64,000 bases of DNA from an uncultured Clostridia bacterium (GCA_944381115.1 CALWJV010000005.1:1-64000); one strand, 5' to 3'. Numbered from the stretch's first letter, positions 48,568 to 57,262 are shown. Numbers and translations: made by a program. Notes: generated by a model from the letters alone, not told the origin.

Positions 48568-49746
48568 TTGCTAAAACTGATTTTAAAACGATTTGTAAAA
48601 GATCCAGAAAATTTGTCAGACCCGCGGGTGCGTGAATCATACGGAACGGTATGCGGAATATACGGAATATTTTTAAATATACTTCTTTTTGCTGCAAAAT
48701 TCATTGCCGGAATTCTATCAGGGTCCCTTGCCATAACGGCGGACGCTTTTAACAATCTTTCTGATGCAGGCGCTTCAACCGTTACTCTTGCAGGATTCCG
48801 TCTGTCAAACAAAAAACCCGATCCCAACCATCCTTTTGGCCACGGAAGAATTGAATACATTTCAGGTCTTATTGTTTCGTTTATCATACTTCTTATGGGT
48901 TTTGAACTTGCTAAAATGTCATTTGAAAAACTGCTCAATCCTACGGAACCGGAAATTTCAATCGTTACCGTTATTATACTTGTTTTATCTGTGCTTATAA
49001 AATTATACATGTGTCTTTATAACAGAAAATACGGAAAAAAAATAAATTCTTCTGCAATGCAGGCAACCGGAACGGACAGTCTTAGCGATGCAACTTCTAC
49101 CTTTGTTGTTTTCATATCCGGAATAGTATGTCACTTTACCAGTTTTATATATCTTGACGGCATTTGCGGAATGGCTGTTTCCGTATTTATTTTATTTGCG
49201 GGATTTAAATCGGCAAAAGAAACTATTACGCCGCTACTCGGTCAACCTCCGAGCGAAGAATTCGTTCAAAAAGTAGAAAACATTACTCTTTCAAATGAAA
49301 AAATTCTCGGTATCCACGATATTGTTGTGCATGATTACGGTCCGGGCAGATGTATGGTCTCTCTGCACGCCGAGGTATCATGCAAAGAAGACATTCTTAC
49401 TCTTCATGATATTATTGACAACATAGAACATATACTCGCAAAGGAACTTAATTGTGAGGCTGTTATCCACATGGATCCTATCGATACCGATAATAAAAGA
49501 CTTAATGAAATCAAATATGTTTTGTCTGAGATAATACATAAAGTATGCGAAAGTGCAAGATTTCACGACCTTAGAATGGTACCGGGTCAAACGCATACAA
49601 ACCTGATATTTGATGTTGTGCTCCCTCTTGACTGTAAAGTAAATGAAAATGAGGCAAAGCGTATTATTTCGGAACTCGTTGCTGAATTTAATCCTGAATA
49701 CCGCTGCGTTATAAAATTTGACACGGATTTTACAAAACATATTTAA
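48568..49746 (+). CDS. Cation diffusion facilitator (metal efflux) transporter
   Basis: A 392-residue CDF-family exporter of divalent metals (Zn, Mn, Fe or Co; specificity unclear). Six membrane helices in the first 220 residues carry the metal-site text ITADAFNNLSDAGAS near 49-63 and SLSDATSTFVVF near 170, with HPFGHGRIEYISGL near 90. Residues from about 225 are the cytoplasmic dimerisation domain with KILGIHDIVVHDYGPGRCMVSLHAEV, followed by an extra C-terminal extension of about 90 residues, longer than in FieF (300 residues) and typical of some clostridial members. The start is a TTG at 48568, with AAAAAGGAGA at good spacing. Confidence 0.92.
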   Translation: MLKLILKRFVKDPENLSDPRVRESYGTVCGIYGIFLNILLFAAKFIAGILSGSLAITADAFNNLSDAGASTVTLAGFRLSNKKPDPNHPFGHGRIEYISGLIVSFIILLMGFELAKMSFEKLLNPTEPEISIVTVIILVLSVLIKLYMCLYNRKYGKKINSSAMQATGTDSLSDATSTFVVFISGIVCHFTSFIYLDGICGMAVSVFILFAGFKSAKETITPLLGQPPSEEFVQKVENITLSNEKILGIHDIVVHDYGPGRCMVSLHAEVSCKEDILTLHDIIDNIEHILAKELNCEAVIHMDPIDTDNKRLNEIKYVLSEIIHKVCESARFHDLRMVPGQTHTNLIFDVVLPLDCKVNENEAKRIISELVAEFNPEYRCVIKFDTDFTKHI

Positions 49747-49772
49747 ACATACTTGACCTTTAAAAAAGTATG
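49747..49772 (+). terminator. Weak hairpin after the CDF gene
   Basis: AACATACTT and AAGTATGTT pair over 9 bp just past the stop. There is no clear U-run, so it may be a stabiliser ahead of the terminator at 49806. Confidence 0.35.
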
Positions 49773-49805
49773 TTATATGTTTATTTCGAAATTTATTTAT
49801 AATTA

Positions 49806-49837
49806 AAAAAAGCAGAGATTTAAAACTCTGTTTTTTT
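49806..49837 (+). terminator. CDF gene terminator
   Basis: CAGAG/CTCTG stem extended by A/T tracts, followed by T7 on the plus strand. Confidence 0.6.
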
Positions 49838-50012
49838 AATTTACAATGCTTTTTTTGATATATCATAAAAAATTTGAAAAAACCGCTGCAAGTTGCACAA
49901 AAATAATAAATGTTATAAAAATAAATTTTTTATGCTAAAAATTTTTATAAATTAAAATTGATATATAAAATGATATATAAAAACACCGTTTGATTTAACC
50001 TGTTTTTTTGAT

Positions 50013-50060
50013 TCTACAATTTGTAGAGAAGCATTTTATGCAGTAGAACGCTTCTTTTTT
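50013..50060 (+). terminator. Palindrome and terminator-like hairpin upstream of degV
   Basis: TCTACAA-T-TTGTAGA (50013-50027) is a 15-bp palindrome. It runs into AGAAGC (50027-50032), which pairs with GCTTCT (50050-50055), followed by T6. This lies upstream of the degV promoter and may insulate it from read-through. The rest of 49838-50012 is A/T-rich without recognisable features. Confidence 0.45.
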
Positions 50061-50109
50061 ACTCTACCGAATAAATTTTCAAAGTAGAAAAACAAGACTC
50101 ATCGGTAGG

Positions 50110-50138
50110 TTGATTTTCCAATAAAAAACGGGTATAAT
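50110..50138 (+). promoter_or_regulatory. Promoter of the DegV gene
   Basis: TTGATT (50110-50115) and TATAAT (50133-50138) with a 17-base spacer. Transcription would start near 50145, giving a leader of about 145 bases that contains a two-part hairpin at 50153-50190 (AACGG/CCGTT enclosing AAAAAC/GTTTTT). Confidence 0.7.
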
Positions 50139-50289
50139 AAAATTGCAGGCGAAACGGAATTGAAAAACAGTAAAAAGTTTTTGAACCGTTATACAAAAAC
50201 GTAAAGGGTTTAATATAAACGCATAAAGTAGTTTTATCTCTATACCGCCACGCCGGACTTTAAATCTAATCTTGAAAGGAACAAACGCC

Positions 50290-51177
50290 ATGGCAAATTA
50301 CATTATAAGCACCTGCTCGACCGCAGATCTTACAAAAGAACATTTTGAAAAGAGAGACATAAAATACGTATGTTTCCACTATTTCCTTAATGGTAAGGAA
50401 TATCCCGATGATCTTGGACAAACTCTTTCATTCAAAGATTTTTACAGGGAAATAGAAAAAAAAGCCAAAACAAGAACTTCACAGGTAAATATTGATGAAT
50501 TTATTGAATTTTTTACTCCTTTTTTGGAAAACGGTCAGGATATAATACATCTTTCACTTTCGAGCGGAATTTCCGGAGTATACAACTCCGCTACAGCTGC
50601 TGCAGATGAACTCCGGAACAAATATCCCGAAAGGAAAATATATATCGTTGACACCCTTTCCGCTTCTTCAGGACTCGGCCTTTTTGCCGATATAATCGCA
50701 GATATGCGCGATGAAGGCAAAAGCATTGATGAACTTTACAAGTGGGCAGAGGAAAATAAACTTCGCTTTAATCATTGGTTCTTCTCTACAGACTTGACAT
50801 ACTTCGTTCTCGGCGGACGTATTTCTAAAGTCAGCGGATTCATCGGCACAAAACTGAAAATCTGTCCTCTTTTCAACGTTGACCAAGAAGGTAAACTTGT
50901 TCCGAGAGAAAAAGTCCGCACAAAACAGGCAGTCATAAACCGGATTGTTAAAAAAATGGAAGAAGAGGCAGATGACGGTATCAACTACAACGGTAAATGT
51001 TACATTTCACACTCCGCTTGTTATAATGACGCAAAAGCCGTCGCCGATCTCATAGAAAGTAAATTTCCGAATATGAAGGGTAAAGTCGAAATAAACACAA
51101 TAGGCACCACAATAGGAAGTCATACAGGAATCGGAACGGTAGCACTTTTCTTTGTAGGCAAAAAAAGAACAAAATAA
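50290..51177 (+). CDS. DegV family fatty-acid-binding protein
   Basis: A 295-residue DegV/FakB-type protein. These bind a fatty acid and, with FakA kinase, feed exogenous fatty acids into phospholipid synthesis. Visible: ISTCSTADLTKEHFEKRDI at the N-terminus (family has DSTADL), TSQVNIDEFIEFF near 65, LSLSSGISGVYNSA near 88-101 (ligand carboxylate site), IVDTLSASSGLGL near 122 and GGRISKVSGFIGTKLKICPLF near 171-191. ATG at 50290 follows AAAGGAACAAACGCC; the upstream TTG at 50272 overlaps that site. No fakA is adjacent. Confidence 0.92.
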   Translation: MANYIISTCSTADLTKEHFEKRDIKYVCFHYFLNGKEYPDDLGQTLSFKDFYREIEKKAKTRTSQVNIDEFIEFFTPFLENGQDIIHLSLSSGISGVYNSATAAADELRNKYPERKIYIVDTLSASSGLGLFADIIADMRDEGKSIDELYKWAEENKLRFNHWFFSTDLTYFVLGGRISKVSGFIGTKLKICPLFNVDQEGKLVPREKVRTKQAVINRIVKKMEEEADDGINYNGKCYISHSACYNDAKAVADLIESKFPNMKGKVEINTIGTTIGSHTGIGTVALFFVGKKRTK

Positions 51178-51254
51178 TTAAAATATTTTTTCGCACGCTT
51201 TAAAAATCACTTAAAACAAAGTAAACAAAACGGAATTTTTTGGAAAGGAAAAAA

Positions 51255-51830
51255 ATGAATAAAAAAACATTGGCAAAAACAATAAGAGTTGTAACAATTC
51301 CTCCGCTTCTTGTAACATCTCTTCTTATAATTTTATTTTTTGGTCGTCCCGACGTATACCGCGGTCTATTTGATCTTTTTTTTGCAATAACTTTTCTTGC
51401 TATTATTCCGACTCTCGCATACCCTCTCCAACCTATAATTCCAGGATTTAAAAACAAAGGAAGAAAAGGTCAGAGAACTCTTGCATTTATAACGAGCGGG
51501 ATCGGTTATGTTGGCGGTATTTTATACGCGCTTATAAGCGGAGTAACTCAGGAACTTCTTCTTATTTTTGCAAGTTATTTTGTTTCGGTTATCGTTCTTA
51601 CCGTCTTCAATACCCTGCTTAAACTCAGAGCGAGTGGTCACTCATGCGGTGTTGTCGGTCCGCTGATTTTTACAGTATATTTTTTAGGATGGAGTTGGCT
51701 TATACCTTGTATAATTCTCGCATTTGCAGTTGCATGGTCATCGGTCTTCCTTAAACGTCACACTCCTAACGATATTTTCTTCGGTAGTATGTCCGCAACA
51801 CTTGCGTTTATATTTTGCGTTTTGATTTAA
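51255..51830 (+). CDS. PAP2-like membrane protein
   Basis: A 191-residue membrane protein with about five or six helices. The C-terminal half shows KLRASGHSCGVVGP near 122-135 and FLKRHTPNDIFFGSMSA near 165-180, which fit the SGH and H-x3-D motifs of type-2 phosphatidic acid phosphatases. The first PAP2 motif (K-x6-RP) is not evident and may be replaced by the KLRA just before SGH, so lipid phosphatase activity is only probable. ATG at 51255 follows GGAAAGGAAAA. It follows degV by 77 bases, and a lipid link between the two would make sense. Confidence 0.7.
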   Translation: MNKKTLAKTIRVVTIPPLLVTSLLIILFFGRPDVYRGLFDLFFAITFLAIIPTLAYPLQPIIPGFKNKGRKGQRTLAFITSGIGYVGGILYALISGVTQELLLIFASYFVSVIVLTVFNTLLKLRASGHSCGVVGPLIFTVYFLGWSWLIPCIILAFAVAWSSVFLKRHTPNDIFFGSMSATLAFIFCVLI

Positions 51831-51860
51831 ATTTACGTTTTTAATTACAAAATTTTTATG

Positions 51861-51900
51861 AAATAAAAAAGAAGCGGTCGTTATCGCTTCTTTTTTATTT
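51861..51900. terminator. Bidirectional terminator
   Basis: AAATAAAAAAGAAGCG pairs perfectly with CGCTTCTTTTTTATTT (16 bp, 8-base loop). It serves the plus-strand PAP2-like gene and the convergent HTH gene, whose stop codon (51895-51897) lies inside the stem. Confidence 0.9.
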
Positions 51901-52503
51901 GCCTGATTTTTTCCTTTTACATACGTTAGGTAATTTAAGGAAAAATGAAAGCAATATTATTACTTCGATCGGTATACCGAGAAAAAGTAGTTGCCAATAT
52001 ATCCTGCCAAAATCCAGAAAAACAAAAAATATCGTAAATAAAATACTCTGCACAAACGCAGAAACAAATATTATATTATATTTTCTTTTTCCCCATAATG
52101 TGTTCATTACAGTGATCACAAGGAAAGATATCATTGCAGCATACTGAAACATAATCGGGTAAAAAATACCTGATAAAGACAAGATTATATACGCCAATGA
52201 TGCAACAGTGAAGATCCCGACTACCGTAATAAGCGCAACGATCAACCTGCTGGTCTTCTTTTTTACCGGAACCGGAAGCGATTCGTCTGCTCCGTGATAT
52301 GTGAGGATATAGTCGACGCTTACTCCGAAAAGTTTACTCATTTGCAAAAGTACATACGCATCAGGGATCGCTTCGCCTCTCTCCCATTTGGAAACGGCTT
52401 TATCTGAGTAACTGAGTTCTTGACCAAGTTCAAATTGAGTCATTTTTCTGTCTGTTCTCAACCTGGATATGTTTTCCGATACTATATTTTTCAGTTCCTG
52501 CAC
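51895..52503 (-). CDS. XRE-type HTH domain fused to a membrane domain
   Basis: A 202-residue protein. Residues 5-60 are an HTH_3 (Cro/C1) domain: ENISRLRTDRKMTQFELGQELSYSDKAVSKWERGEAIPDAYVL. Residues about 85-195 hold four hydrophobic helices. Such HTH-membrane proteins are common in Clostridia and are thought to sense membrane or cell-envelope signals, but no target is known. The start is a GTG at 52503 with GGGAGG about 10 bases upstream. Monocistronic; its stop codon is within the shared bidirectional terminator. Confidence 0.88.
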   Translation of the reverse strand: MQELKNIVSENISRLRTDRKMTQFELGQELSYSDKAVSKWERGEAIPDAYVLLQMSKLFGVSVDYILTYHGADESLPVPVKKKTSRLIVALITVVGIFTVASLAYIILSLSGIFYPIMFQYAAMISFLVITVMNTLWGKRKYNIIFVSAFVQSILFTIFFVFLDFGRIYWQLLFLGIPIEVIILLSFFLKLPNVCKRKKSGK

Positions 52504-52612
52504 CGTGCCGTTCCTCCCTTTAAAAATTTACAACCCATTTATTATTATATAATTTCCGAATTAATTTTTAAATAACATTTTTTAAATATTTTTCAATACT
52601 TTTCGCGTTTTA

Positions 52613-52650
52613 ATAAAAAAAACCCCGAAATTTGTACTATTTCGGGGTTT
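52613..52650 (-). terminator. Terminator of the TrpB2 gene
   Basis: Minus strand AAACCCCGAAAT pairs with ATTTCGGGGTTT (12 bp), followed by T8; the hairpin starts about 10 bases after the stop codon. Confidence 0.9.
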
Positions 52651-52658
52651 ATATTTTT

Positions 52659-54029
52659 TCAAAGTTTTACATCAGGAATAGTTGCAAATCCCTTTTCAAG
52701 AACCTCATCGGTCGGAATATAGTCAGACATGTTTCCGTCATTAAAACTCTTGTACGCTGTCATATCAAAGTAACCTGTTCCGGTAAGACCGAAGAGTATC
52801 GTCTTATCTTCTCCTGTCTCCCTGCATTTTACTGCCTCATCAATTGCTATCTTTATTGCGTGGCTACTTTCCGGCGCCGGAAGTATTCCTTCACAACGCG
52901 CAAACTCCGTTGCCGCAGCAAAAACATCTGTCTGAATAACAGAACACGCTTCCATAAGGCCGTCTGCATAAAGTTGAGAAAGTGTACTGCTCATACCATG
53001 ATAACGTAATCCTCCTGCGTGCCCCGGGGCAGGCATAAATCCGCTTCCGAGCGTGTACATTTTGGCAAGCGGACATACCATACCCGTATCGCAGTAATCA
53101 TATGCAAATTTTCCTCTTGTAAAACTCGGGCAAGATGCAGGCTCAGCTGCTATTATTTGGTAGTCGGCATTTCCCTTTATCATCTCTCCTACAAAAGGAG
53201 AAATAAGCCCTCCGAGGTTGGATCCCCCGCCTGCGCACCCGATGATTATATCAGGCTTTACTCCGTATTTGTCAAGTGCGATCTTGCTTTCAAGCCCGAT
53301 TATGCTTTGATGAAGCATTACCTGGTTCAGAACGCTTCCGAGTACATAGCGGTATCCATTATGTGACGTTGCAGCCTCAACCGCCTCTGAGATCGCGCAA
53401 CCGAGAGAACCGTCTGTACCGGGAAACTCTTTTAATATCTTGCGTCCGACCTCCGTCGTGTCAGACGGTGAGGGCGTGACCTGCGCTCCGTAAGTTCTCA
53501 TTACCTCGCGTCGGAACGGCTTCTGCTCATATGAACATTTTACCATATAAACATGGCATTCAAGCCCAAAATATGCACATGCCATTGAAAGCGCAGTTCC
53601 CCATTGTCCGGCTCCTGTTTCTGTTGTGACTCCTTTAAGTCCCTGCTTCTTGGCATAATACGCCTGTGCTATTGCAGAGTTAAGTTTATGGCTTCCAGAC
53701 GTATTGTTTCCTTCAAATTTATAGTAAATTTTGGCCGGAGTCTTAAGTTTTTCTTCAAGGCAATATGCTCTGACAAGCGGAGACGGACGGTACATTTTAT
53801 AAAAATTTCTTATTTCTTCGGGTATATCAATGTATGCCGTCGTGTCATCAAGTTCCTGTTGGATAAGTTCGTCACAGAATACCGGACGAAGATCTTCGTA
53901 TCCCATAGGTTTCAAAGTTTTCGGATTTAAAAGAGGCGCCGGTTTGTTTTTCATATCGGCACGCACATTGTACCATTTTTTAGGCATCTCTTCTTCTGTA
54001 AGATAAATTTTGTAAGGTATTTTTTCCAT
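52659..54029 (-). CDS. trpB: TrpB2-type tryptophan synthase beta chain
   Basis: A 456-residue TrpB of the long TrpB2 class, which makes tryptophan from indole and serine and does not need TrpA in the usual complex. Visible: RPSPLVRAYCLEEKL near 81, the PLP lysine in NNTSGSHKLNSAIAQAYYA near 110, TETGAGQWGTALSMACAYFG near 136, the phosphate-binding GCAGGGSNLGG near 250 and HAGGLRYHGM near 340. No other trp gene is nearby. Expression is controlled by the T-box at 54202-54484. ATG at 54029 with GGAAAGGATG upstream, about 170 bases after the T-box terminator. Confidence 0.95.
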   Translation of the reverse strand: MEKIPYKIYLTEEEMPKKWYNVRADMKNKPAPLLNPKTLKPMGYEDLRPVFCDELIQQELDDTTAYIDIPEEIRNFYKMYRPSPLVRAYCLEEKLKTPAKIYYKFEGNNTSGSHKLNSAIAQAYYAKKQGLKGVTTETGAGQWGTALSMACAYFGLECHVYMVKCSYEQKPFRREVMRTYGAQVTPSPSDTTEVGRKILKEFPGTDGSLGCAISEAVEAATSHNGYRYVLGSVLNQVMLHQSIIGLESKIALDKYGVKPDIIIGCAGGGSNLGGLISPFVGEMIKGNADYQIIAAEPASCPSFTRGKFAYDYCDTGMVCPLAKMYTLGSGFMPAPGHAGGLRYHGMSSTLSQLYADGLMEACSVIQTDVFAAATEFARCEGILPAPESSHAIKIAIDEAVKCRETGEDKTILFGLTGTGYFDMTAYKSFNDGNMSDYIPTDEVLEKGFATIPDVKL

Positions 54030-54201
54030 GGCTTTTGACCATCCTTTCCCGGCTTTGTAATTTGCCGATATAATGCCTTCTACAGGCTCTTTTTTCTTTC
54101 GTGGGCTACGGAAAAATTTGTTATGCCCTTAAAATTTTTAAAAACTTATATTTTTTGGCTTTAGGCATGTTACCAAAGAAGTTTTTATAAAATTTTAAAA
54201 C

Positions 54202-54484
54202 AAAAAATCCTGTCCCACAGTAAAACTGCCGGGACAGGACTGTAAATATCCTGCGGTGCCACCCATGCTTGACGCTTTTTGCGCCCTCTCTGCGTATGCT
54301 TCACATACCGGTTTTGTTTACGGAGTCCCTACTCCGTCTTACCTACTCAATTCCACTGATTTTCCTGTTTTCTTTCGGCTCGCCCTCAGAAGCCCATTCA
54401 CGAATCGTTTCCGTACCGTAATCCCACCGCCTACGGCTCTCTGTAACAGTTGCAAATCGCTACTATTCTTCGTCATCGGTTTAC
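54202..54484 (-). promoter_or_regulatory. T-box riboswitch, tRNA-Trp specifier (UGG)
   Basis: The leader reads on the minus strand. Stem I starts with CCGATGACGAAGAATAGTA (K-turn/GA motif) and has AGAGAGCC and GGTGGGA in its distal part. The specifier loop reads GAA-TGG-G, with UGG at 54396-54394, cognate to tRNA-Trp. The conserved T-box TGGGTGGCACCGC lies at 54265-54253. It is followed by a strong terminator (54202-54239) with stem TCCTGTCCC/GGGACAGGA and a U6 run. Uncharged tRNA-Trp would stabilise the antiterminator and turn on trpB. Confidence 0.93.
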
Positions 54485-54490
54485 GTTGCT

Positions 54491-54518
54491 ATTATATCAC
54501 TTTTTTTTCATTTGTCAA
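54491..54518 (-). promoter_or_regulatory. Promoter of the T-box/trpB transcript
   Basis: Minus strand: consensus TTGACA (54513-54518) and TATAAT (54491-54496) with a 16-base spacer, placing the start just before the T-box stem I. Confidence 0.85.
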
Positions 54519-54537
54519 TAGATTTCAAAAAAAATTT

Positions 54538-54855
54538 TTATGCATTTCTCGTATAATGCGCTATTAAATTTCTTTCTTTTCCGGATAGCAAATCATACCC
54601 GGTTATTACAGCACCTCCGAGACTCATAAGTTCTGAAAAGTCCGTTTCATCAATATAACTCCTGAAAACATCGTGCTGTGAAGAAAAAACTATAAATTCC
54701 TTACCGCGCGTAAGCAACGCCCCTTCTCTGCCGACAATTATATCATCGCCGTCACCAAAACGTTCCATTACATATTTTATATGCATTCCGTGCAGTTTTT
54801 TTGCCATTTTACGCCGAAATTTTACCTCTTTGCTTATTTTCTCCAATCCGAACAT
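54538..54855 (-). CDS. Small conserved-looking protein of unknown function downstream of hprK
   Basis: A 105-residue soluble protein I cannot assign to a named family. It starts at ATG 54855 after AAAGGATCGTAAAAGG. A basic N-terminal helix (about 7-30) is followed by an alternating beta-rich part with DDIIVGREGALLTRGKEFIVFSS near 37-59, a VFRSYIDETDFSELMSLGGAVITGYDLLSG block near 63-92 and a short C-terminus. Codon use and the ribosome site indicate a real gene. It lies 79 bases after hprK and so is probably in the thiI-hprK operon. The downstream trpB promoter starts just past its stop. Confidence 0.75.
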   Translation of the reverse strand: MFGLEKISKEVKFRRKMAKKLHGMHIKYVMERFGDGDDIIVGREGALLTRGKEFIVFSSQHDVFRSYIDETDFSELMSLGGAVITGYDLLSGKERNLIAHYTRNA

Positions 54856-54934
54856 CCTTTTACGATCCTTTCGTTTTCAGGTTATAAAGATGCTTTTATT
54901 CAGTTCTTTCCTCAATGATTCTTTATTACGTATT

Positions 54935-55900
54935 TTATCCATCTGTTTCGTTATTTGCCTGCATAGCCTGCTCTGCCATCTTCATAAGTCTGTTATTAAA
55001 TTCCTCTGCCGTATTGTAACCCATGGACTTTTGGCGGTGATTCATGGCAGCTATCTCAATAATTACAGCCAAGTTTCGTCCTGGACGTACTGGAATCAAA
55101 ACAGTAGGAATTTCTATTCCCATAATTTCGGTAAATTCCTGTTTAAGACCCATACGGTCATACATTCGTCCTTCTTCCCACGGTTCAAGTTTTATAATAA
55201 GTTCTATCTTCTCTGTCCCTTTTACAGAACCTATGCCGAAAAGACGACGGACATCAACTATACCTATTCCTCTGAGTTCAATATAATGGCGGATAAGTTC
55301 CGGAGAAGTTGCAAGCAATGTCTTTTCGCTTACCTTTCTTATCTCCACCGCATCGTCTGCAATAAGTCTGTGTCCTCTTTTTACAAGCTCGATCGCCGTT
55401 TCGCTTTTTCCTATTCCGGAATCACCCATAATTAATATACCTATACCGTAAACTTCAACCATAACACCGTGACGGGTAATCTGAGGAGCAGTTTTTTCAC
55501 GCAGATAACTTATAAGTTGAGCCATGAACTCCGATGTGCGCAACTGAGTACCGAGAATCGGGACGCCGTAATCCTCAGCAAATCTGAAAAATTCTTCGAA
55601 TGGCTTAAGTGAAGAGGAAAAAATTACACAAAGCGGCTTTGCAGCAAGAAATCTTTTTATATTCTCTTTTCGTGTCTCTTCGCTGAGTTCAGATACGTAC
55701 GTGTGTTCTTCTCTTCCGATTATCTGTATTCTATGCGGCTGATAAAGTTCGGTAAATCCGGCAAGCGGAAGTCCAGGGCGTCCTACTTCTGATGTGTTAA
55801 CGATCACATCGTTTTCTGTTATACAGAATATTTCAAGGTGAAATTGTTTTATAACATTAGAAAGATTTACACCTTTTTCTGACAATTCTTCCATTTCCAT
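54935..55900 (-). CDS. hprK: HPr kinase/phosphorylase
   Basis: HprK phosphorylates HPr at Ser46 in response to glycolytic intermediates and reverses this with phosphate, controlling carbon catabolite repression in Firmicutes. The 321-residue protein shows the catalytic-region RHGVMVEVYGIGI near 143-155, P-loop GDSGIGKS at 159-166, LIADDAVEIR near 177 and the HprK signature ELRGIGIVDVRRLFGIGSVK near 207-227. Length is standard. Start ATG 55900 (ATG 55894 is an alternative). lgt, frequently downstream, is absent. Confidence 0.96.
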   Translation of the reverse strand: MEMEELSEKGVNLSNVIKQFHLEIFCITENDVIVNTSEVGRPGLPLAGFTELYQPHRIQIIGREEHTYVSELSEETRKENIKRFLAAKPLCVIFSSSLKPFEEFFRFAEDYGVPILGTQLRTSEFMAQLISYLREKTAPQITRHGVMVEVYGIGILIMGDSGIGKSETAIELVKRGHRLIADDAVEIRKVSEKTLLATSPELIRHYIELRGIGIVDVRRLFGIGSVKGTEKIELIIKLEPWEEGRMYDRMGLKQEFTEIMGIEIPTVLIPVRPGRNLAVIIEIAAMNHRQKSMGYNTAEEFNNRLMKMAEQAMQANNETDG

Positions 55901-56036
55901 AATCCTGCCTTTTTTATGTTATTGATATCTTATATTTTTTATCTTAAATTTTTATCTTTAATAGGTATTTTTAATTTTTTCAGTTTTTGCCAATTAAAAA
56001 ACGGTTCTTTACGACTCGTGCAAAAATATTTTCACC

Positions 56037-57218
56037 TCAGTCACCGTACATTTTCATTATTACAGCGTCTGCCATTTCAAAAGCCCTGTCTTCAAGTTCG
56101 GAAAGATCTGCCCTTGATTCCTGCTCCAAAACTTTTGAAAGTTCGGGACGTGTTTTAGGGTGCCTCGGTGTGAAGATTGTACAACAGTCTTCATATGGTA
56201 AAACAGAAGTTTCAAACGTATTTATCTTTCTTGCAGTTTCGATTATCTCTTCTTTATCAAGTCCTATACACGGGCGGAAAACAAGCATTCCAGCCGCCGG
56301 GTCCGTAACTCCCATCGCAAGCATTGTCTGAGAAGCGACCTGACCAAGACTTTCTCCCGTTACAAGCGCGTCACAGTAGCGAGACCTTGCTATCCTTGCC
56401 GAAATACGCATCATACATCTGCGGAGCAAAAGCGTAAAATATTCTTCATCAACTGTATTTCTCAGCCTCTCCTGAATCTCGGTCACAGAAACACAATTTA
56501 CTCTTATAGGTCCGCAGTAATCGCTCATAATTCTTGCAAGTTCAAGGACTTTTTCTTTTGCAGCTTCAGATGTATAAGGAAAACTTTCAAAATGTACAGC
56601 TTCTATTTTCGCGCCGCGTTTTGCCATCATGTATCCGGCAACCGGGCTGTCTATTCCCCCGGAAAGCAGGAGCATTGCCCTGCCGGCAGATCCTACCGGC
56701 ATTCCTCCTGCTGCTTTTGATGCGTCAGCGTGGACAAAGGCATACTTTTCACGAACTTCAACAGTTACGGTAACATCTGGGTTTTCAAGGCTGACTTTAA
56801 TATTCGGAATGCATTCAAGTACAGCCCTTCCTGCCGCTGCCGCTATCTCCGGAGATGTCAGCGGAAAACGTTTATCTGCTCTTTTTGCGGTCGCCTTAAA
56901 CGTTTTTTTCGATTCCAAAAAACGCGGAATGTATTCCTTTAATGTACTTATTATGTTATCCATATCTTTTTCTGTACGGGCTGCTCTGCAAACGGTCGCA
57001 ATACCAAAAATCTTACAAAGTTCTGAAAAGACCGCCTCACTGTTGATACCGTCATCATTTGGCACAACGTATATAGTGGACTGTGCTCTGGTAACGGTAA
57101 AACTTCCGTATCTTGAAATGCGACCTTTTATTTCCTTTGACAGAGTGCTTTCAAAGTGGCTTTTGTTAAGCCCCTTCAACGCTATTTCTCCGTATTTACA
57201 CAAAAATATTTCCTTCAT
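56037..57218 (-). CDS. thiI: tRNA 4-thiouridine synthetase ThiI
   Basis: ThiI makes s4U8 in tRNA and can donate sulfur for thiamine thiazole synthesis. The 393-residue protein has the NFLD/THUMP region (KYGEIALKGLNKSHFE near 8, FPLTSPEIAAAAGRAV near 120) and the PP-loop adenylation motif LLLSGGIDSPVAGYMMAKRG near 182. No rhodanese domain, the short form usual in Firmicutes, which needs a partner cysteine desulfurase; none is adjacent. Start set at ATG 57218 (MKEIFLCKYGE), matching the family N-terminus; an in-frame GTG at 57236 sits within an AAAGG site and remains possible. Confidence 0.95.
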   Translation of the reverse strand: MKEIFLCKYGEIALKGLNKSHFESTLSKEIKGRISRYGSFTVTRAQSTIYVVPNDDGINSEAVFSELCKIFGIATVCRAARTEKDMDNIISTLKEYIPRFLESKKTFKATAKRADKRFPLTSPEIAAAAGRAVLECIPNIKVSLENPDVTVTVEVREKYAFVHADASKAAGGMPVGSAGRAMLLLSGGIDSPVAGYMMAKRGAKIEAVHFESFPYTSEAAKEKVLELARIMSDYCGPIRVNCVSVTEIQERLRNTVDEEYFTLLLRRCMMRISARIARSRYCDALVTGESLGQVASQTMLAMGVTDPAAGMLVFRPCIGLDKEEIIETARKINTFETSVLPYEDCCTIFTPRHPKTRPELSKVLEQESRADLSELEDRAFEMADAVIMKMYGD

Positions 57219-57262
57219 TTCAATCAAAAACCGCACCTTTCGAAGCCAAAATCTCTTCTATA

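Noticed and set aside
50013-50027. TCTACAA-T-TTGTAGA as a BlaI/CopY-type operator
   Set aside because: Those operators have TACA and TGTA separated by two bases; here the spacing is three, and no blaI or copY gene is near. Kept only as a palindrome.
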